A program made the position numbers and the translations under genes. Of a DNA stretch of 49,234 nucleotides, positions 44,532 through 49,234 are shown piece by piece. How positions within the stretch are numbered: position 1 is the first letter of the stretch; every line of letters starts with the position of its first letter. The notes under the pieces are model-generated. The model saw nothing but the letters and a program-made list of their open reading frames with translations. It ran no database searches and was not told the origin of the DNA. The DNA comes from an uncultured Clostridium sp. (GTDB lineage: Bacteria; Bacillota_A; Clostridia; TANB77; CAG-508), in contig CAJKKA010000001.1 in the NCBI GenBank assembly GCA_905200315.1, positions 1 through 49,234 on the forward strand. Reading direction: 5' to 3'.

Positions 44532-45830
44532 TTATGCTGACTCATTATTTTTTATTTTTGCTTTTTGATTTTTTGTTTCTTTTCTTAGAACTATTATTGG
44601 TTTATCTGTTCCCTCTACGGTATTTTTTGTTATTATGCATTTTTCTATTTGTGGATTTGATGGTATTTCATACATTATATCTCTCATAATATCTTCTATT
44701 ATTGAACGTAATCCTCTAGCTCCCGTTTTTCTTTCTATTGCTTTATTTACTATTGCTTCTAAAGAATCTTGTTCAAATTCTAGTTCTACATCATCAAGTT
44801 TAAATAGTTTTTTATATTGTTTTACTAATGCATTTTTTGGTTTTGTTACGATATCTATTAGAGCTTGTTTGTCTAATTCGTTTAGAGTTGCTATTATTGG
44901 AAGTCTTCCAACAAATTCTGGTATAAGACCAAATTTTAGTAAATCTTGTGGTAACATTTCTTTAAATACTTCTGCTCTATTTTTTTCTGTTTTTTCTTGT
45001 ATTTGTGCTCCAAATCCTATTGTTTTTTTACCAGTTCTTTGTTCTATTATTTTTTCTAATCCTTCAAATGCTCCTCCGCATATAAACAATATGTTTTCTG
45101 TGTTTATTTGTAATAATTCTTGATGTGGATGTTTTCTTCCTCCTTGTGGTGGTACAGATGCTGTTGTTCCCTCTACAATTTTTAGTAAAGCTTGTTGTAC
45201 ACCTTCTCCACTAACATCTCTTGTAATTGAAGGATTTTCGCTTTTTCTTGAAATTTTATCTATTTCATCTATATATATTATTCCACGTTCTGCTTTTTCT
45301 ATATCGTAGTCTGCTGCTTGAATTAATTTTAGTAAAATATTTTCAACATCTTCTCCTACATATCCAGCTTCTGTAAGTGTTGTTGCATCTGCTATTGCAA
45401 ATGCAACATTTAATATTTTAGCAAGTGTTTGTGCAAGTAAGGTTTTTCCGCATCCTGTTGGTCCTAATAACAAAATATTACTTTTTTGTATTTCTACATC
45501 ATCTTTTTTATTCTTATCATTTTGTATACTTTTAATTCTTTTATAATGATTATAAACTGCAACTGATAATGTTTTTTTAGCTTCTTCCTGGCCTATTACA
45601 TATTCATCTAAAATATCTTTTATTTCTTTTGGGGTTGGTACAGATTCATTATTTATTGTATATTTTTCATCATCTTCATCATCATATGCATCATTTTCTA
45701 CAATATTTGAACACACATCTATACATTCATTGCAAATATATACTCCTGGTCCTGCAACTATTCTCTCTACTTCATCTTGCATTTTTCCACAAAATGAGCA
45801 TTTAACATTGCTAGTAGTTTTTTTTGCCAT
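44532..45830 (-). CDS. clpX: ATP-dependent Clp protease unfoldase ClpX
   Basis: AAA+ unfoldase that feeds substrates to ClpP; 432 residues. N-terminal zinc-binding domain C-S-F-C-G-K ... C-N-E-C (about 11-38), Walker [11 protein letters not shown] near 125, Walker [10 protein letters not shown] near 190, G-G-R-K-H-P pore-type motif near 236, sensor region later. GGAGAG is upstream, 21 bases after clpP. The order tig-clpP-clpX is conserved. Confidence 0.98.
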   Translation of the reverse strand: MAKKTTSNVKCSFCGKMQDEVERIVAGPGVYICNECIDVCSNIVENDAYDDEDDEKYTINNESVPTPKEIKDILDEYVIGQEEAKKTLSVAVYNHYKRIKSIQNDKNKKDDVEIQKSNILLLGPTGCGKTLLAQTLAKILNVAFAIADATTLTEAGYVGEDVENILLKLIQAADYDIEKAERGIIYIDEIDKISRKSENPSITRDVSGEGVQQALLKIVEGTTASVPPQGGRKHPHQELLQINTENILFICGGAFEGLEKIIEQRTGKKTIGFGAQIQEKTEKNRAEVFKEMLPQDLLKFGLIPEFVGRLPIIATLNELDKQALIDIVTKPKNALVKQYKKLFKLDDVELEFEQDSLEAIVNKAIERKTGARGLRSIIEDIMRDIMYEIPSNPQIEKCIITKNTVEGTDKPIIVLRKETKNQKAKIKNNESA

Positions 45831-45851
45831 TGTTATACTCTCCTTTTAGAT

Positions 45852-46457
45852 TTATATTCTTTTTTCCATTATTCCATCTATTAATCCATATTTTAGTGCT
45901 TCTTCAGCTGTCATGTAATTGTCTCTTTCTGTATCTTTTTGAATTGTTTCTAAGCTTTGACCTGTTCTATCGCTTAATAATTTGTTTAATTTTTCTCTTG
46001 TTTTTACCATATGGTCTGCATGAATTTTTATTTCTGTTGTTTGACCTGAAAGTCCTCCACCTGCTATTAATGGTTGATGAATTAGTATTTCTGCATTTGG
46101 TGTTGCATATCTTTTTCCTTTTTCTCCAGAAGCTAATAATACAGCTCCCATACTTGCAGCCATTCCAACGCATATTGTTGAAACAGGACATTTTATGTAG
46201 TTCATTGTGTCTACAATTCCCATTCCATCTGAAATTGATCCTCCTGGGCTATTTATATATAAAAATATTTCTTTTTCTGGATCCTCTGATTCTAAGAATA
46301 ACAATTGTGCAATTACTAAACTTGCTGTTGTTGCATCTACTTGTTCTCCTAAAAATATTATTCTATCTTTTAACAATCTAGAGAAGATATCATATGATCT
46401 TTCTCCTTTGCTTGTTTGTTCTACAACATAAGGTACTAAACTATTTTTTTCTAACAT
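45852..46457 (-). CDS. clpP: ATP-dependent Clp protease proteolytic subunit
   Basis: Serine peptidase forming the ClpP tetradecamer; 201 residues. Catalytic Ser in G-M-A-A-S-M-G-A near 98, His in I-L-I-H-Q-P near 123, Asp in E-R-D-N-Y near 172. I-N-S-P-G-G-S-I is near 66. GGAGG lies upstream. Between tig and clpX in the same direction. Confidence 0.98.
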   Translation of the reverse strand: MLEKNSLVPYVVEQTSKGERSYDIFSRLLKDRIIFLGEQVDATTASLVIAQLLFLESEDPEKEIFLYINSPGGSISDGMGIVDTMNYIKCPVSTICVGMAASMGAVLLASGEKGKRYATPNAEILIHQPLIAGGGLSGQTTEIKIHADHMVKTREKLNKLLSDRTGQSLETIQKDTERDNYMTAEEALKYGLIDGIMEKRI

Positions 46458-46480
46458 AATTTTTCCTCCTTTTAAGTTTA

Positions 46481-46560
46481 TAATTTTTATAAAAAGGGCC
46501 GTAAAACTATTGAATATATTTTTATATTCTTAATTTTTTATACGACCCCTACGATTTTTA
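46481..46560. repeat. Structured element between tig and clpP
   Basis: GGGCCGTA...TACGACCC flank an inner stem GAATATA-TTTT-TATATTC; on the minus strand it begins TCGTAGGGGTCGTA, resembling the TGTAGGGG repeat family. It lies in the tig-clpP intergenic part of the transcript. Confidence 0.5.
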
Positions 46561-46565
46561 TTTTC

Positions 46566-47849
46566 TTATTTTATTTTTGCATTTTTCACTATAAATTCTA
46601 TTGTTTTTTCTGTTTTTAAATTTTCTTTTAAATAATTTCTTAATGATTCATTTGATTTTAGTTCGTCTTCTGTTTTTCCGTAGTTTTCAGCCATTTCTTT
46701 TATTTTTTCGTCTACTTCTTTGTCGTCTGCTTCAATTTTTTCTTCTTTTGCTACTGCTTCAATTACTAATCTAGATTTAACAGCATCTTTAGCTTGGTCT
46801 TCATATTCTTTTCTAAATTCTTCTTTAGTTTTACCTATCATTTGTAGGTACATATCTAAAGTTAATCCTTGATATTGCATTCTTTGTTCCATATCTTTTT
46901 CCATATGATCGATTTCTGTTTCTATCATTCCTGATGGAATATCAATTTCAGTATTGTCGCAAACTGCTTTTATAGCTGCTTCTTCTGTTTCATATTTTGC
47001 TTTTTGCTCATTTTCTTTTTCTAATTTTTCTTTAATGCTTTCTTTTAGTTCTTTTAATGTATCAAATTCACTAACATCTTTAGCAAATTCATCATCTAAT
47101 TCTGGTAATTCTTTTTTCTTTATTTCATGTAATTTAACTTTAAATGTTGCATCTTTTCCAGCTAAATCTTTAGAAAAATATTCTTCTGGGAATTTAACAT
47201 TTATGTCTTTTTCTTCGTCAATTTTCATTCCTATTATTTGGTCTTCAAATCCTGGTATAAATGTGTTACTTCCTATTGTTAATTCGTGTCCTTCTGCTTT
47301 TCCACCTTCAAATGCTTTACCATTAACAAATCCTTCGAAATCAATAACTGTAACATCTCCATTTTCAACAGCTCTATCATCAACTGTTACCATTCTTGAA
47401 TTTCTGTCTTGCATATGTCCTAATTCATGGTTTATTTCATCTTCAGATACATTATACTCTACTTTTTTAATTTCTATACCTTTATATTTTCCTGGTTTAA
47501 CTTCTGGTTTTGTTTGAACAACAGCTGTAAATATTAGGTCTTGTCCTTTTCCTATTTGTTTAACATCTATGTCTGGATAACTTACTGCTGTAATATTGCT
47601 TTCTCTTAATTCTCTATCATATACTTCTTGTAATATTTCATTAAAAGTATCTTCATAGAAAATTTCTTTTCCATAATATCTTTCTATTATATTCATTGGT
47701 GCTTTACCTTTTCTGAAACCTGGTATATTAAAATATTTAACTGTTTTAAAATATACTTTTTTCATTGTTTCATCAAACTTTTGTGCTTCCACTGTAAATT
47801 CTAATTTTAATTCATTTTTGTTATCTGTTTTTTCAACTTTAATACTCAT
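46566..47849 (-). CDS. tig: Trigger factor
   Basis: Ribosome-associated chaperone/peptidyl-prolyl isomerase; 427 residues. The ribosome-binding motif G-F-R-K-G-K is near residue 45, the FKBP-type PPIase domain is at about 155-245 (D-F-E-G-F-V-N-G-K-A-F-E-G-G), and the C-terminal helical domain follows. GAAAGGATT is upstream. First gene of the tig-clpP-clpX unit, promoter at 47890-47917. Confidence 0.97.
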   Translation of the reverse strand: MSIKVEKTDNKNELKLEFTVEAQKFDETMKKVYFKTVKYFNIPGFRKGKAPMNIIERYYGKEIFYEDTFNEILQEVYDRELRESNITAVSYPDIDVKQIGKGQDLIFTAVVQTKPEVKPGKYKGIEIKKVEYNVSEDEINHELGHMQDRNSRMVTVDDRAVENGDVTVIDFEGFVNGKAFEGGKAEGHELTIGSNTFIPGFEDQIIGMKIDEEKDINVKFPEEYFSKDLAGKDATFKVKLHEIKKKELPELDDEFAKDVSEFDTLKELKESIKEKLEKENEQKAKYETEEAAIKAVCDNTEIDIPSGMIETEIDHMEKDMEQRMQYQGLTLDMYLQMIGKTKEEFRKEYEDQAKDAVKSRLVIEAVAKEEKIEADDKEVDEKIKEMAENYGKTEDELKSNESLRNYLKENLKTEKTIEFIVKNAKIK

Positions 47850-47889
47850 TTTTTATTCAATCCTTTCACGTTTTATAATAAGCTTTTAC

Positions 47890-47917
47890 ATTATATCACA
47901 TATTACTCATTTTGCAA
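47890..47917 (-). promoter_or_regulatory. Predicted promoter of tig-clpP-clpX
   Basis: On the minus strand TTGCAA (47917-47912) and TATAAT (47895-47890) separated by 16 bases. No CIRCE or CtsR-type operator is recognisable. Confidence 0.5.
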
Positions 47918-48086
47918 GGGTTTTATAAAATTAAATTTACAAACAGATAATAACTATAGGAAATAAAAACACAAATGTTAGTTATCACTTTTAATGTTTG
48001 TAACATCTCTGCCATTTAAAGCAAATCTATTTTTATTATTAAAGAATATAATTAAAATTTCATCATATACTTACTTAGGTGATTTT

Positions 48087-49010
48087 ATGGATGAAAATAT
48101 TGTAAACACAAACCAATTGTATGATTCAACTTTACTTGCTCAAGATATTTATTATTTAAACATTAAATATCCTTTTTTAAATGTTCAAACAATTGGTAAT
48201 AGTGTTCTTGGAAAACCTATTTCCTGTATACGACTTGGAAGGGGTTCAAAAACTGTTTTTTACTCTGGTTCTATTCATGCTAATGAATGGATAACTTCTT
48301 TAGTTTTAATGAAATTTGTAGAAGATTATTGCAAGGCATATGTTAACAATTCAAAAATATTTGGCTATGACGCTAAATATTTATTTCAAAATGTTTCTAT
48401 TTTTATTGCACCTATGGTTAATCCTGATGGTGTTGATTTAGTTAATGGAACTATTCAAACTACTTCTTCTGCTTTTATTCAAGCTAGACGTATTGCAAAC
48501 AATTATCCTGAAATTGTTTTTCCTGAAGATTGGAAAGCCAATATTAATGGTGTGGACTTAAATTTGCAATTTCCTGCAAACTGGGAAAGAGCAAAAGAAA
48601 TAAAATATAGCCAAGGCTTTACCTCTCCAGCACCAAGGGATTTTGTGGGTTTTTCTCCTTTAACAGAACCAGAAGCTATTGCTCTATACAATTTTACATT
48701 AAGGCATAATTTTAATTTAATACTTGCATATCATTCTCAAGGAAAAGTAATTTATTGGAAATACGATGGATTTAATCCATCAAATGCTGAAGCTATTGGA
48801 AAAAAATTTAGCGAAGTTAGTAGCTATACTCTTGAAAGCACTCCAGCAGAATCTGCCTATGCCGGTTATAAGGATTGGTTTATTCAAACTTATAACAAGC
48901 CAGGCTACACTATTGAAGTTGGAGAAGGCACAAGTCCTTTACCATTATCTCAGTTTAATGAAATATATAATGATAATATTGGCATTTTAGTTTTAGGTGG
49001 AATATTATAA
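48087..49010 (+). CDS. M14-family zinc carboxypeptidase (gamma-D-glutamyl-DAP peptidase-like)
   Basis: A 307-residue M14 metallopeptidase. Zinc ligands H-A-N-E-W (His/Glu, about 62-66) and the later His in L-A-Y-H-S-Q-G (about 211), with catalytic Glu in Y-T-I-E-V-G-E-G (about 275). No signal peptide after the ATG at 48087 (AGGTGATTTT upstream); the reading back to 47994 lacks a ribosome binding site. Related clostridial enzymes cleave gamma-D-Glu-meso-DAP bonds in muropeptides, perhaps for recycling or sporulation; that function is inferred from family similarity. Confidence 0.85.
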   Translation: MDENIVNTNQLYDSTLLAQDIYYLNIKYPFLNVQTIGNSVLGKPISCIRLGRGSKTVFYSGSIHANEWITSLVLMKFVEDYCKAYVNNSKIFGYDAKYLFQNVSIFIAPMVNPDGVDLVNGTIQTTSSAFIQARRIANNYPEIVFPEDWKANINGVDLNLQFPANWERAKEIKYSQGFTSPAPRDFVGFSPLTEPEAIALYNFTLRHNFNLILAYHSQGKVIYWKYDGFNPSNAEAIGKKFSEVSSYTLESTPAESAYAGYKDWFIQTYNKPGYTIEVGEGTSPLPLSQFNEIYNDNIGILVLGGIL

Positions 49011-49059
49011 AAAATTTAATTACTACAAAAATATATTTTTTTACTTTTATTTATATTTA

Positions 49060-49093
49060 AAAAATTAGCCTATTCAATATAGGCTAATTTTTT
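49060..49093. terminator. Bidirectional terminator
   Basis: AAAAATTAGCCTA and TAGGCTAATTTTTT form a perfect stem after the M14 gene and after the partial minus-strand gene at the right edge. Confidence 0.85.
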
Positions 49094-49144
49094 AATGAAT
49101 GTTCCTCAATAATTTGTATTATATACCTCGGTAGTTACTATCGG

Positions 49145-49234
49145 TTAATAGTTTTTTACAAATTGTAATTTGTCTTTTTTATTTTCTTTACAATACTCTT
49201 TTATTCTATTTATTTTATTTTCACTCAAATTTGT
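49145..49234 (-). CDS. C-terminal fragment of an unknown gene
   Basis: About 29 codons ending in a TAA (49147-49145), very Lys/Asn-rich (E-N-K-I-N-R-I-K-E-Y-C-K-E-N-K-K-D-K-L). The frame is open to the window edge and the terminator at 49060-49093 lies downstream. Product unknown. Confidence 0.4.
   Translation of the reverse strand, partial: TNLSENKINRIKEYCKENKKDKLQFVKNY

Noticed and set aside
45824..46381. Leu/Phe-rich plus-strand reading frame
   Set aside because: It is antisense to clpP and consists of the low-complexity residues expected from a reverse reading of AT-rich coding DNA.
46554..47993. CIRCE or CtsR operators for tig-clpP-clpX
   Set aside because: No 9-9-9 CIRCE palindrome or GGTCAAA-type heptanucleotide repeat is seen near the promoter.

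Overview
This window comes from a very AT-rich, low-GC Gram-positive bacterium, most likely an uncultivated gut-type member of the Clostridia. The evidence is the rimP-nusA-rnpM-ylxQ-infB-rbfA-nrnA operon, a SUF-only Fe-S system with sufU, the tig-clpP-clpX and rpsB-tsf operons, strong GGAGG ribosome binding sites, several TTG starts, and a cohesin/LPXTG/dockerin surface protein. No rRNA, tRNA, CRISPR array or transposase gene was seen.

Layout. 1-1868: end of a prkC-prpC-rlmN signalling/rRNA-methylation cluster (minus). 2228-5284: large cohesin-LPXTG-dockerin-beta-propeller surface protein. 5566-12040: the rimP...nrnA translation operon, with a promoter and a leader hairpin suggesting attenuation. 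12171-14909: a glycine-rich repeat surface protein interrupted by six identical-type frameshifts. 15055-16580: small hypotheticals. 16695-18507: tsf and rpsB. 18663-23472: cell-envelope genes (glucosaminidase, polysaccharide deacetylase, membrane-anchored protein, acyl-CoA synthetase). 23554-26553: a uracil-DNA-glycosylase-like/RdgB-like fusion, metK, and a papain-fold protein. 26671-31055: three direct copies of an ~80-bp palindromic repeat separating two unknown genes and an ABC exporter. 31069-33072: a MATE transporter fused to a cytidylate-kinase-like domain. 33241-41412: an iron-type regulator, sufC, sufB, sufD, sufS, an acyltransferase-like gene, sufU and mnmA, with two related small membrane-protein units inserted on the opposite strand. 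41919-42602: a gene-free island of repeats. 42603-49010: flippase-like protein, CAP protein, clpX, clpP, tig and an M14 carboxypeptidase.

The most important observation is a recurring recoding signature. sufS appears truncated because its zero frame runs into a stop just after an in-frame CGG. If the ribosome skips the C of CGG and reads GGA (Gly), the reading frame restores the conserved SufS active-site segment R-S-G-N-H-C-A-Q-P and the full ~404-residue protein. The glycine-rich gene has six more sites of exactly this type (CGG followed by A or T, restored as a Gly codon); correcting all six yields one uninterrupted ~910-residue protein. In a manual scan of every recognised CDS, the only other in-frame CGG codons lie in two unusual, possibly acquired genes (27783-28400 and 41553-41918). 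This suggests that CGG is unassigned or poorly decoded in this lineage and acts as a programmed +1 frameshift codon decoded as Gly, similar to the AGG/CCC shifts described in Perkinsus mitochondria. Sequence alone cannot exclude indels or systematic errors, but recovery of an essential catalytic motif makes those explanations less attractive.

Functionally, the suf genes appear to sit downstream of an autoregulated DtxR/MntR-type repressor, so Fe-S assembly is probably iron-regulated, and MnmA shares the sulfur supply. The rest is housekeeping (translation, proteostasis, SAM synthesis) interleaved with envelope genes and palindromic repeat families.
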